In this document: in pieces, positions 16,403 to 25,827 of the stretch
Position numbering within the stretch: position 1 is the first letter of the stretch
Layout of the letters: each line of letters opens with the position of its first letter
Assembly: GCF_007744075.1 (NCBI RefSeq)
Contig: NZ_CP036266.1
Span: 1,915,655 to 1,979,654, forward strand
DNA: 64,000 nucleotides
DNA from: Gimesia chilikensis
GTDB lineage: Bacteria; Planctomycetota; Planctomycetia; Planctomycetales; Planctomycetaceae
Direction of reading: 5' to 3'
Position numbers and translations under genes: made by a program
The notes under the pieces: generated by a model
The model's database searches: none
Seen by the model: only the letters and a program-made list of their open reading frames with translations
What the model was told of the DNA's origin: nothing

Positions 16403-17172
16403 ACTCTGGTTTTGGTTGTGGTTTATTGTGTTGATGATTTTGTGGAATGGCGTGTGGGGGTCAAGGGGGAATCGTGGATTGAGTGTGGGGTGAGATGTGT
16501 TGAGTTTACAGTGAGTCTGTGTCGAACTGTGTTGAGTGTGCTGCGAGATGATTTGAAAATGGACGGGACATTGCGAACCTGTGATTTTTGTTCTGGTGAA
16601 AAACTGGAAAATTCGACGCTGATTCAGGTGCATCTGAGTCAGTTGTGGTCTGTGTTCCAGTGCACGCATCATCCGCCTCGCGCGCGAAGCACAATTGCAC
16701 AAGAATACGATTCGGAGAGTGGCGATCAAGTCCAGTTTATGCAGCAAGTACATCTGGTCTTCAGTGGTGGGCAAGCTGAACTGAGAACATGGTCAGCAGG
16801 AGACAATGCAGACCATTGAAGCGTTGAAAATGGAATTCGATTCTGGTGAGTTTTTTGAAGTCTTGTTTATTTATTTCGTTAATAAAATAGGCGGCTGTGG
16901 ATGTGCAGGGAATGGGAAGTTGTGTGGGTGAAATTCCGGTCTGGAAGGGGGATGAAATGGATTTTTCGGGGGGAATACGAGTAAAAGTATCAAAATGCGT
17001 TGTTATTTTAGTTCATCGAGTGCCTGTGTGGGTTTATAATCGACGATGATTGAAATTCAGGCCATTTTAACGTCTCTCCATCCCTCCCGGTCTGAATCAT
17101 TCCATCAGAGTCTGCTTTCCCAAAGCGTATTGAGTGCGTTCATCATTAAAAGCTTCGAGAAGGAGAACTCCC
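16403..17172. other. Gene-free stretch, no confident feature
   Basis: Overlapping frames here cross the repeat and match no family. The plus strand is strikingly G/T-rich between about 16390 and 16540. A TATAAT at 17035-17040 could be a -10 box for the gene starting at 17173 but no -35 partner at normal spacing was found. Confidence 0.4.
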
Positions 17173-20154
17173 TTGCGTTCTTTCCTGATTTCCTCCTGCC
17201 TGACACTCCTCGTTTCTTCCGCAGTGCTGGTGACGGATTCCCGCGCCGCTGACAAGGTGTCTGCAACGAAGGTTTCACCACAGGCGGGCATTGAATTTTT
17301 TGAAAACAAAATCCGCCCGGTACTTGTGGAGCACTGCTACGATTGCCATTCGGGGGAACCTGATCCCGAGAGTGCGTCGTTTGTGCTGGACAGTCGCGCG
17401 GGGATGTTGCAGGGGGGCGATTCCGGGAAAGCGGTGGTGCCTGGCAATGTCAAGCAGAGTCTGATTCTGCAGGCGCTGGAACACGATCCCGATTTCTATG
17501 CGATGCCGCCGGATGAGAAGTTGCCTGCAGCAGTGATCGCCGACTTCCGGAAATGGATTCAGATGGGGGCACCCGATCCGCGAAAGGGAGATGTGCCTGC
17601 CCGTGCGAAGGTCACCTCTGATGAGGGATTTGATTTTGATAAGGAGCGCGAGTTCTGGTCGTTTCGTCCGTTGACTCGTCCGGAGGTTCCCAAAGTCAAA
17701 CAACAGGAGTGGCCGCGAAATGATGTGGACCGGTTTATTCTGAATCGGCTGGAAGCGAAGTCGATGCAGCCGGCAGCGGCAGCGGACCGACGTACGCTGG
17801 TGCGGCGGGTTTATTTTGATCTGACCGGACTACCTCCGACTCCGCAACAGATTCAGGAGTTTGTGAACGATCCATCGCCGCAGGCGTACGAGCATCTGGT
17901 CGATCGGCTGCTGGATTCACCCCGTTTCGGGGAGACATGGGGGCGTCACTGGCTGGACCTGGCCCGCTATGCGGATTCGAACGGGTTGGATATTAACCTC
18001 ACGTTTTACAATGCGTGGCGGTACCGGGATTACGTCATCCAGGCGTTCAACGAGGATAAGCCGTACGATGAGTTCATCCGCGAGCAGATTGCCGGGGATC
18101 TGCTGCCTTATGAAAACGATGCAGAGCGGACGAGGAATATTGTGGCGACTGGTTTCCTGGTGATGGGCGCGAAAATGCTCAGCGAGCGGGACAAAGAGAA
18201 GCTGCGGATGGATGTGGTCGATGAGCAGATCGATGTGACGGGCCGGGCGTTTATGGGGATGACGCTGGGATGTGCCCGCTGTCACGATCATAAGTTCGAT
18301 CCGATTCCGATGACCGATTATTACGCTTTGGCGGGGATCTTCCGCAGTACGGAGACGGTGCATGGCAATCGTCTGAATAACCAGTTCGTCTCGGGCTGGA
18401 TGACGCGGCCATTGCCGATCAAGCCGGAACATGCGGCTGCGATCAAGAAATACGAAGCCGACCTGGCGCAGCTGGAAACCGAGTTGAAGGACGATGCGGA
18501 AGCCTTGAAGAAACTGCAGGGTGGAACCCCACAGCAGACCAGGCTGGAAGCACTGGCGGGGATTGTCGTCGATGATGCCCAGGCGCAGAAAACCGGGGCC
18601 TGGAAGGAATCGACCTATTCGAAGAATTACCTGGGTGTCGGTTATGTGCACGACTTGAATGAAGGGCAGGGAAAGAAGTCGATTCGATTCACTCCTGATC
18701 TGCCGGCCGCCGGGAAGTATGAAGTCCGCTTTGCCTTTCCAGCAAACCGAGGTCGCGCGAAACGGACGCCGGTCACGATTCATTCGTTACAAGGATCGAA
18801 GACGGTTTACGTCGATCAGACGAAACAAGGGCCGATCGACGGGATCTTCACTTCACTGGGGACCTTTGAGTTTGCGGCCGGGGAAGCCGGTTACGTCGAG
18901 GTCACCAACAAAGATACGTACGGCTACGTGATTGTCGATGCCATGCAGTTCCTGCCACAGTTCAAGTTGCCGAAGCAGCGAGAGGTGCTGGTGGCGCAGA
19001 AGCCAACTGGCGGGGCTGCTGCAGCGGCACATGATCAAAAAGTTGAAGCCCTGCAGGCGCGTGTGCAGAAGTTGAAGGCGGACCTTAAGAAGTTGAAAGA
19101 GAACGCACCGCCGCCCGCACCGATGGCGCTGGCAGTGGGTGAGCAGCCAGACCCTGCGGATTATCGGATTGCCCGGCGGGGAAATATTCATCAGCTGGGT
19201 GACAAAGTCGATCGGGGCTTCCTGACGATTGCGACTTTGAAAGAGCAGCCTGCGGTGAGTCCGAAACAGAGTGGACGTCTGGAACTGGCGGAGTGGCTGA
19301 GCCGCTCGCAGAATCCGCTGACGAGCCGGGTGATGGTGAACCGGATCTGGAAGCATCTGTTTGGCAACGGCCTGGTGCGGAGCGTTGATAACTTCGGTCA
19401 CCTGGGCGAGCAGCCAACGCATCCGGAACTGCTGGACTACCTCGCGCAGCGGTTTGTCTCGGAAGGCTGGTCGATGAAGACGCTGATTCGCGAGATTATG
19501 GTGAGCAGTGCTTACCGAATGAGTTCGGACTTCAGTGCAGACCAGTATCAGAAAGATCCGGGTAACCACCTGGTGTGGCGGATGAACCGCAGACGGTTGT
19601 CAGCCGAGAGCATTCGTGATTCGGTACTGACGGTTTCCGGGAAACTGGATTTGACGATGGGCGGTTCGGTGGTCTCCGATTATCCAGAGCAGGCGATCAA
19701 CCCGAACAGTAATAAGAAGCTGGGGTCGAATCCGAGCGAGTTTCGCCGAAGCGTTTATCTGCCGATCGTGCGGGGGAGTGTGCCTTCCGCGCTGACCGTG
19801 TTTGATTTTCCCGCTCCGGAAATGCTGGTGGGGAATCGATCGGTCACCACGGTGCCGGCCCAGGCGCTGTTTATGATGAACAGCCCGTTTGTGATTTCCC
19901 AGGCGGAAGCGACCGCCGAGCGGATTTTGAAAGACGAGCAACAGAGCGATCGCGAGCGGGTCACACAATTGTACCTGACCTGCCTGGGACGCGAGGCGAA
20001 TGCCAAAGAGCAGGCCGAGGCACTGCAGTACATCGATTCGCTGTTCGGACTGAATCTGAAAGAGAATGACGACAAGAGTCGGGCCCGTCGTAAAGCGTGG
20101 GCTTCGTATTGTCAGATTCTGTTCGCTTCGACCGAGTTTCGCTTTTTGAATTAG
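17173..20154 (+). CDS. PSCyt1-DUF1549-DUF1553 exported protein, cassette 1
   Basis: About 993 residues. A TTG at 17173 is the preferred start: AAGGAG stands seven bases before it and a signal peptide follows directly (LISSCLTLLVSSAVLVTDSRAA). A GTG at 17134 would add 13 basic residues. Domains: planctomycete cytochrome C (PSCyt1) with the heme motif CYDCH at 55-59; DUF1549/PSCyt2 at about 175-390 with a second CARCH at 367-371 followed by DHKFDPI; a golvesin/Xly-type carbohydrate-binding-like domain at about 462-595 (starts GIVVDDAQ); a Lys/Leu coiled coil near 615-645; DUF1553/PSD1 at about 700-960. Function unknown; export and heme binding are predicted. The DUF1501 gene follows at 59 bp, the standard partner. 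Confidence 0.88.
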   Translation: MRSFLISSCLTLLVSSAVLVTDSRAADKVSATKVSPQAGIEFFENKIRPVLVEHCYDCHSGEPDPESASFVLDSRAGMLQGGDSGKAVVPGNVKQSLILQALEHDPDFYAMPPDEKLPAAVIADFRKWIQMGAPDPRKGDVPARAKVTSDEGFDFDKEREFWSFRPLTRPEVPKVKQQEWPRNDVDRFILNRLEAKSMQPAAAADRRTLVRRVYFDLTGLPPTPQQIQEFVNDPSPQAYEHLVDRLLDSPRFGETWGRHWLDLARYADSNGLDINLTFYNAWRYRDYVIQAFNEDKPYDEFIREQIAGDLLPYENDAERTRNIVATGFLVMGAKMLSERDKEKLRMDVVDEQIDVTGRAFMGMTLGCARCHDHKFDPIPMTDYYALAGIFRSTETVHGNRLNNQFVSGWMTRPLPIKPEHAAAIKKYEADLAQLETELKDDAEALKKLQGGTPQQTRLEALAGIVVDDAQAQKTGAWKESTYSKNYLGVGYVHDLNEGQGKKSIRFTPDLPAAGKYEVRFAFPANRGRAKRTPVTIHSLQGSKTVYVDQTKQGPIDGIFTSLGTFEFAAGEAGYVEVTNKDTYGYVIVDAMQFLPQFKLPKQREVLVAQKPTGGAAAAAHDQKVEALQARVQKLKADLKKLKENAPPPAPMALAVGEQPDPADYRIARRGNIHQLGDKVDRGFLTIATLKEQPAVSPKQSGRLELAEWLSRSQNPLTSRVMVNRIWKHLFGNGLVRSVDNFGHLGEQPTHPELLDYLAQRFVSEGWSMKTLIREIMVSSAYRMSSDFSADQYQKDPGNHLVWRMNRRRLSAESIRDSVLTVSGKLDLTMGGSVVSDYPEQAINPNSNKKLGSNPSEFRRSVYLPIVRGSVPSALTVFDFPAPEMLVGNRSVTTVPAQALFMMNSPFVISQAEATAERILKDEQQSDRERVTQLYLTCLGREANAKEQAEALQYIDSLFGLNLKENDDKSRARRKAWASYCQILFASTEFRFLN

Positions 20155-20213
20155 ACTGACACCCGGAACCTGAATTACGAGTTGGTTTACTGTTATAGAG
20201 AGTTGGATAGGCT

Positions 20214-21623
20214 ATGGATTCACTGAATTTCTCCCGACGTCAGATGTTGAAGTCTTCGGCTTGCGGTTTCGGATATATGGCCCTGGCGGGCTTGAGTGCG
20301 GAAGCGGCGCTTAAGAGTGCGTCGCCGCTGGCATCGAAAGAGCCGCATTTTGCGCCGCGGGCGAAGCGGGTGATCTTTCTGTTCATGCATGGCGGACCGA
20401 GCCACGTGGATACGTTCGACTATAAGCCCCGGTTGAACAAAGAGGATGGTCAGCGTCTGCCTTTCAAGGCGGCGAAGAACATCGAGAAGTCATCGCAGGA
20501 AAATCTGCGACTGATGAAGTCTCCCTGGAAGTTCAAGCAGCGGGGAGAGAGTGGCCTGTGGATTTCGGAACTGTTTGATAACGTGGCGGAGCACGCGGAC
20601 GATTTGTGCGTGATCAATTCGATGCACACCAACGGCCAGTCGCACGGGCAGGCGGTGATGAAACTGCATACCGGTTCGGACAGCCTGGTGCGGCCTTCGG
20701 TCGGTTCGTGGATGGTGTATGGCCTGGGGACCGAGAACAACAATCTGCCCGGGTTCATTTCAATTTGTCCTTCGCGGGGACATGGGGGCGTGCGGAATTA
20801 CGGAAGCGCGTTTCTGCCTGCGGTTTTCCAGGGGACTGCGATTGGTGATGCGGATACCAAAGCGAAAGAGGCACAGATCAAGTTCCTGGCAAACAACAGC
20901 ACGTCGGCCCTCGAGCAACGGAAACAGCTGTCGCTGCTGCAGGCGATGAACGAGCGGCATCTGAAAGAGGTCAAAGTTGATAATGAAATCGAAGGGGTGA
21001 TTAACTCTTACGAGCTGGCTTTCCGGATGCAGTCGGAAGTGCCCACGCTGATGGATTTGAGTGCCGAGACGAAAGAGATGCACGCGTTATATGGGATCGA
21101 TGACAAGACGACGGAGAACTTCGGGCGTCAGTGTCTGATGGCACGACGGTTCGCCGAGGCGGGCGTGCGTTACATCGAAGTCGCGCTGGGGAACAATCGC
21201 TGGGATCAGCACAGCGGACTCAAGAGTGGTCACGAACGGAACTCGCAACAGGTCGACAAGCCGATCGCCGGTCTGCTGGCGGATCTGAAGCAGCGCGGGT
21301 TGCTGGAAGATACATTGGTTGTCTGGGGCGGTGAATTCGGCCGGACCCCGATTGCCCAGGGGAAGAACGGCCGCGATCATAATCCGCAGGGGTACACGAT
21401 GTGGCTGGCGGGAGCCGGGGTGAAGAAGGGGCATGTGCACGGGGCGACTGATGAGTATGGATACTATGCGACCCGGGACAAGGTGCATATCCATGATCTG
21501 CATGCGACGCTGCTGCATCTGATGGGCATGGATCATAAGCGGCTGACTTATCGATACGCGGGCCGCGACTTCCGGCTGACCGATGTGTACGGCGAAGTCG
21601 TACATGAGATTATGACCAGCTAA
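20214..21623 (+). CDS. DUF1501 protein with TAT-like signal, cassette 1
   Basis: 469 residues. The N-terminus [20 protein letters not shown] is a twin-arginine signal. The rest is DUF1501, a family placed in the alkaline-phosphatase/sulfatase superfamily: [16 protein letters not shown] near 60-76, [26 protein letters not shown] and [11 protein letters not shown] supply the acidic and His residues expected of a metal site. Its partner is the preceding PSCyt/DUF1553 gene; such pairs are hallmarks of planctomycete genomes, but no reaction has been assigned to them as far as I know. The product is closely similar to that of 29218-30633. Confidence 0.88.
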   Translation: MDSLNFSRRQMLKSSACGFGYMALAGLSAEAALKSASPLASKEPHFAPRAKRVIFLFMHGGPSHVDTFDYKPRLNKEDGQRLPFKAAKNIEKSSQENLRLMKSPWKFKQRGESGLWISELFDNVAEHADDLCVINSMHTNGQSHGQAVMKLHTGSDSLVRPSVGSWMVYGLGTENNNLPGFISICPSRGHGGVRNYGSAFLPAVFQGTAIGDADTKAKEAQIKFLANNSTSALEQRKQLSLLQAMNERHLKEVKVDNEIEGVINSYELAFRMQSEVPTLMDLSAETKEMHALYGIDDKTTENFGRQCLMARRFAEAGVRYIEVALGNNRWDQHSGLKSGHERNSQQVDKPIAGLLADLKQRGLLEDTLVVWGGEFGRTPIAQGKNGRDHNPQGYTMWLAGAGVKKGHVHGATDEYGYYATRDKVHIHDLHATLLHLMGMDHKRLTYRYAGRDFRLTDVYGEVVHEIMTS

Positions 21624-21713
21624 ACAGGACCGATCGCAGGAGGGAACCTGATTATTCTGAAGACTGTCCGTAGGGAAAGGATTCCTGCGATGTTTCTCGA
21701 CTCTGTTCAAAAG

Positions 21714-21738
21714 CCCTTAAACCGAAAGCGTTTAAGGG
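21714..21738. promoter_or_regulatory. Hairpin in the DUF1501-pheS gap
   Basis: CCCTTAAAC at 21714-21722 pairs perfectly with GTTTAAGGG at 21730-21738 around a seven-base loop (CGAAAGC). No T-run follows, so it is either an imperfect terminator for the upstream cassette or a leader structure for pheST. Confidence 0.4.
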
Positions 21739-21921
21739 GTTCTGATGATGCGTATGGCCCCGCTGTGGGTGGTTGCAGAATTTTGCTGGAATCGGTACAA
21801 TCCTTTGCTTTGGTGGGCTTTGCGCGCAACTCGTTGCCAATCCTTGAGATATGTACCTGTTGCGGATCTGTAAAGTGCTGAATTCCAGTCTTAGAGAACT
21901 TTGAAAACCTGAAGAATTATA

Positions 21922-22905
21922 ATGGCTGACAACAACGACGCGCTGGTCGAAACCGCGGTAGAGAGTATGGCAGCTGCCACAACCCTTGCCGAACTGGATG
22001 AGGTGCGTGTCCAGTACCTGGGGAAAAAGGGAAAACTGAGAGCCCTGCAGGCCGAGCTGAAATCACTGTCCCCCGAGGAGAAGCGTGAATTCGGGAAGAT
22101 GCTCAACAGCGTCAAAGAACGAATTCAGGGGGCCTTGAACGATCGCAAAGAGGCTCTGGAAGCCAGCGAGAAATCGGGGCCGGACCTCGAGATGGTCGAT
22201 GTGACACTGCCCGGCGTTCGAACGCTGCCGGGGCACCGCCATCCGCTGATTGCGACGATGGAAGAGGTGAAATCGATTCTGCTCGGACTGGGTTTTCGCT
22301 ACGACGATTACCCGGAAGTCGAATCGGAGTTCTTCAACTTTGATGCGTTGAACACGCCCGACTGGCATCCCGCGCGGGACATGCACGACTCGTTCTACAC
22401 CACCAAAGGGAACGTGCTGCGAACCCATACGTCGGCGTTCCAGACACGGGCGATGAAGCAGTTCGGTCCGCCACCCTTGCGGGCGATGACCTCGGGACGC
22501 TGTTACCGGCGGGACGAGATTGATGCGTCGCACTTTCCGATTTTCCATCAGCTGGACGTGATTGCCATTGATGAGAATATCAGTTTTGCGGACCTGAAAT
22601 GGGTGTTGTACCAGGTGGCCAGCAGTCTGTTTGGCGACGACGTGCAGCTCCGTTTCCGCCCGAGTTATTTCCCGTTCACCACGCCGAGCGCGGAAGTGGA
22701 TGTGATGTTCAACGGGAAGTGGCTGGAGATTCTGGGCGCGGGAATGATTCGTCCCGAAGTCCTGGAAGCCGGCGGTGTCGACCCCGAGAAATGGCAGGGC
22801 TTTGCCTTTGGCCTGGGGCTGGACCGGATGGCGATGATCCGGCACGGCATTACCGATATCCGCTACATGTATGAAAACGAAGAAGCGTTTTTACGTCAGT
22901 TCTAA
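21922..22905 (+). CDS. pheS: Phenylalanyl-tRNA synthetase alpha subunit
   Basis: 327 residues, the same length as the E. coli protein. It charges tRNA-Phe with phenylalanine as an alpha2beta2 complex with PheT. The N-terminal 85 residues are the coiled-coil tRNA-contacting arm (LDEVRVQYLGKKGKL); the class II catalytic core follows, with motif 2 around TSGRCYRRDEID (about 190-201), the FPIFHQLD strand, and motif 3 in GLGLDRMAMIRHG near 297-309. pheT starts 53 bp downstream, so the two are one transcription unit. An odd context: the pair lies between two DUF1549/DUF1501 cassettes. Confidence 0.97.
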   Translation: MADNNDALVETAVESMAAATTLAELDEVRVQYLGKKGKLRALQAELKSLSPEEKREFGKMLNSVKERIQGALNDRKEALEASEKSGPDLEMVDVTLPGVRTLPGHRHPLIATMEEVKSILLGLGFRYDDYPEVESEFFNFDALNTPDWHPARDMHDSFYTTKGNVLRTHTSAFQTRAMKQFGPPPLRAMTSGRCYRRDEIDASHFPIFHQLDVIAIDENISFADLKWVLYQVASSLFGDDVQLRFRPSYFPFTTPSAEVDVMFNGKWLEILGAGMIRPEVLEAGGVDPEKWQGFAFGLGLDRMAMIRHGITDIRYMYENEEAFLRQF

Positions 22906-22958
22906 TCATTCTTGCGGAACACTCACTGACGTAATTTTTCTGGCATAGAGAGAAAACG

Positions 22959-25409
22959 ATGCACATTAATACTGGTTGGTTGCGCGATTACCTGTCGGCG
23001 GATTGCAAAGAGAGCGATCTGCTGGATGCCCTGATGACGGTCGGGCTGGAAATCGAAGAAGAACATCACCTGGGCCAGGCCCTGGCGCCCATCCGGATCG
23101 GTTTTATCCGGGAGAAGAAGCCGCTGGCTGGTGCAGATCATCTGTTCGAATGCCAGGTGGAAATCGAAAAAGGAAAGCTGATTACCATTGTCTGTGCGAC
23201 CGCGCATCCGGTGGAAGTGGGCTGGGGTGTGCCTGTGGCGGTGGCCGGTACGAAGCTGCCCAGCGGGGCTCTGATTTCCGAAGGTAAGATTAAAGGGACA
23301 TTATCTCAGGGAATGATCTGCCTGGACGGAGAGATGGGGCTGATTGCCCGTTCGACGGGGCTGCAGGTCTTCGAAGACGAAGCGACGCTGGGAGCCAGTC
23401 TGCCGTCAGTCGCCCCGCTTGAAGAATCGCTGGTGGAAGTCTCGGTGCTGCCGAACCGTCCCGACTGCCTGGGGATGATCGGTGTGGCCCGTGAAGTGGC
23501 TGCCGTCCTCGATATGGAATTGAAATATCCGAGTGCCCGCGAATTGAATTCTGCGGGCGCAGGTGACGCGGTGGCTGTTGAGATTGCCGACGATTCGCTC
23601 TGCTCACGTTATACATGCCAGGTATTTGACAGCGTCCAGGTGCGGAAGTCGCCTCACTGGCTGCAGAGCCGATTGCAGACGGCCGGTCTGCGGGCGATCA
23701 ACAACGTGGTCGACATCACCAACTTCGTGATGCTGGAATGGGGACAGCCGATGCATGCTTTCGATTTTGACAGCCTGAAGGGGAACAAAATCGAAGTCCG
23801 TCGGATTAAAGAGGGCGAAACGCTGAAGCTCCTGGATGAGACAGAGGTCGATGCCAAAGAGCAGCCGCTGGTGATTGCCGACGGCGAGAAACCGATCGCG
23901 CTGGCGGGGATCATGGGAGGCGCAGACTCACAGACGACCGCTGAGTCGAAGCGGATTCTGCTGGAGTCGGCCTGTTTCGATCCGGTCTGCATCCGGACTT
24001 CATCCCGCAAGCTGAAGATCAGCACGGATTCTTCCTATCGCTTCGAGCGGGGGACCGATCCGAACGGGATGCTGAGCGGCGCGTTCAACCGGGCTGCGGA
24101 GCTGCTGCAGGATCCGGAACTCGCCGGGGCGAAGCCGGCTTCGCCCGTGACGGACAGTTACCCGAACGTCAAACAGCCGACACAGTTCCCCCTGGATGCA
24201 CCGCGCATTTCGAAAATTCTGGGGGCCGAGATTACCAATCAGCAGATTACGGATTGTCTCTCCAAGCTGGAAATGACGCACGACGACAAGACGATTTCGG
24301 TGCCGACCTGGCGGGTGGATGTGAATAACCCAGTGGTGCTGGCCGAGGATGTGGCCCGGCTGTTGCGTTATGACAGCATCGTGATGAAACCGATGGTGGC
24401 GACTACGACCAAGGGGCGGTATTCCGAAGCGGATACGCTGCGGAGTCTGATTGCGAGCTTCCTGACCGGAAACGGATTCCTGGAAAGCCGGACTCCGCCA
24501 CTGACGACCGAGCAGACCGCGCTGGCGTTCAGCCAGTGGCCGGGCGAATCGATTCAGGTGCAGAACCCGATTTCCAAAGAGATGACGACGCTGCGTCAGA
24601 GTCTGGTGGGGAGTCTTGTGGAAGTCGCGGAACGAAATGCCCGTCGTGGCGCCAGCAGTTTCCGCTTCTTCGAAATCGACCGGACCTTCCGCGAGAACAA
24701 TTCTGAAAACGATGAGCGGTGGATGGTCGGCGGCGTACTGGGCGGTCCGATCAATGACGCTGCCTGGATTGCCCGGGAGAGCGAGATAGACTTCCTGCGT
24801 GCCAAGGGGCTGCTGGAAAACCTGCTGGCACATCTGGAAGTTGAGCAGGTTACCTATACCAATGAAGAGCCGGCCCTGGGTTACCGAGTGGAAGAGTTCG
24901 CTGTGATTTCACATGACGGCGAGCGGATCGGAGCCCTGGGCCGCATCGATCTGGGAGCCCTGGGAATCAAAGACCGGGCACGCGTGCCCCTGTATGGTTT
25001 CGAGCTGGATATCTCGACGCTGCTGAAGGGGAGAGGACCAGCCCGGATGTTCGCTGGTCTGGCACGAACCCAGGTGATTGCCCGTGATATTTCGATTCTG
25101 GTACCCGTCGATCTGCCTTACCTGGAGATCGAGCGGTCACTGGAGAATGCCTTCGCCGCGGCTGTGGATAATCTGGAGGCGGAGCCCCGTAAGGAGAGCG
25201 AAGGGGAGATCAGCCTGCAGCCAAAGCTGGAGAACGTGGTCTGTATCGATACCTTCGTCGGTGAGAGCGTGGGAGAGGGGGCCAAAAGCCTGACGATCCG
25301 AATGCTGTTCCGCGATGCGAACCATACGCTGACCTCGGGTGAAGCGCAGCAGCTGATGGACTTTGTCGTGAAGCAGCTGCAGTCCGAACACGGAGCTGTC
25401 CAGCGGTAA
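22959..25409 (+). CDS. pheT: Phenylalanyl-tRNA synthetase beta subunit
   Basis: 816 residues, slightly longer than the usual 790-800. Domains by eye: N-terminal B1 segment (MHINTGWLRDYL), the EMAP-type tRNA-binding OB fold at about 40-150, the B3/4 editing region at about 210-380 with RAINNVVDITNFVMLEWGQP, B5 at about 400-475, the catalytic-like core, and the C-terminal anticodon-binding FDX-ACB domain from about 705 (TQVIARDISILVPVDLP). Nothing is truncated. A strong intrinsic terminator lies 37 bp after the stop codon, closing the pheST unit. Confidence 0.97.
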   Translation: MHINTGWLRDYLSADCKESDLLDALMTVGLEIEEEHHLGQALAPIRIGFIREKKPLAGADHLFECQVEIEKGKLITIVCATAHPVEVGWGVPVAVAGTKLPSGALISEGKIKGTLSQGMICLDGEMGLIARSTGLQVFEDEATLGASLPSVAPLEESLVEVSVLPNRPDCLGMIGVAREVAAVLDMELKYPSARELNSAGAGDAVAVEIADDSLCSRYTCQVFDSVQVRKSPHWLQSRLQTAGLRAINNVVDITNFVMLEWGQPMHAFDFDSLKGNKIEVRRIKEGETLKLLDETEVDAKEQPLVIADGEKPIALAGIMGGADSQTTAESKRILLESACFDPVCIRTSSRKLKISTDSSYRFERGTDPNGMLSGAFNRAAELLQDPELAGAKPASPVTDSYPNVKQPTQFPLDAPRISKILGAEITNQQITDCLSKLEMTHDDKTISVPTWRVDVNNPVVLAEDVARLLRYDSIVMKPMVATTTKGRYSEADTLRSLIASFLTGNGFLESRTPPLTTEQTALAFSQWPGESIQVQNPISKEMTTLRQSLVGSLVEVAERNARRGASSFRFFEIDRTFRENNSENDERWMVGGVLGGPINDAAWIARESEIDFLRAKGLLENLLAHLEVEQVTYTNEEPALGYRVEEFAVISHDGERIGALGRIDLGALGIKDRARVPLYGFELDISTLLKGRGPARMFAGLARTQVIARDISILVPVDLPYLEIERSLENAFAAAVDNLEAEPRKESEGEISLQPKLENVVCIDTFVGESVGEGAKSLTIRMLFRDANHTLTSGEAQQLMDFVVKQLQSEHGAVQR

Positions 25410-25446
25410 CGGTCGCTGCTGCCCCCGATGCAATCGATTGAATTCA

Positions 25447-25480
25447 AAGCACACCTCAACGGTTTGGGGTGTGCTTTTTT
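25447..25480 (+). terminator. Intrinsic terminator after pheST
   Basis: AAGCACACC pairs with GGTGTGCTT across a TCAACGGTTTGG loop region and is followed at once by a T-run. The rest of the gap to 25827 holds the palindrome at 25701 and no gene. Confidence 0.85.
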
Positions 25481-25700
25481 CGTTGGGGTGAGAGCGTCTT
25501 TCACTGAACAGGTTGCCCTTTTTCGGTTTGTCCCAAAGGGTATAACTGGTTGTGATCCTGAGCCGTGTCGCGCATTGATTTCGCGACGTTTCTGCTGAAC
25601 GGAGACCGATGGTCTGATTAGAGTGGGGAGTGGCAGATTCCGGCAATTTCAGAAAGTGCCGAAGATCTTTCAGACTGTGGTTGAAAATGCCTCAGGAATA

Positions 25701-25721
25701 GATTATATATTATATATAATC
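25701..25721. promoter_or_regulatory. 21-bp AT-rich perfect palindrome
   Basis: GATTATATAT-T-ATATATAATC, ten-base arms around one base, 107 bp before the next start codon. Could be an operator or a promoter-embedded element for cassette 2; composition alone makes chance more likely than for a mixed-base palindrome. Confidence 0.4.
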
Positions 25722-25827
25722 AGTTGGCTGTGAGACTGATCCTTCCAACCCGAGCCTCATTCCCGTGTAATCAAATAAGCGCCTAAGTATTGTCAGTTAC
25801 ATTACAAGCGTGCCAGGATGCTGAGCC

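Noticed and set aside
16187-16819. Overlapping 178- and 195-codon frames on both strands
   Set aside because: Both run through repeat modules e and c, and neither shows coding-type motifs.
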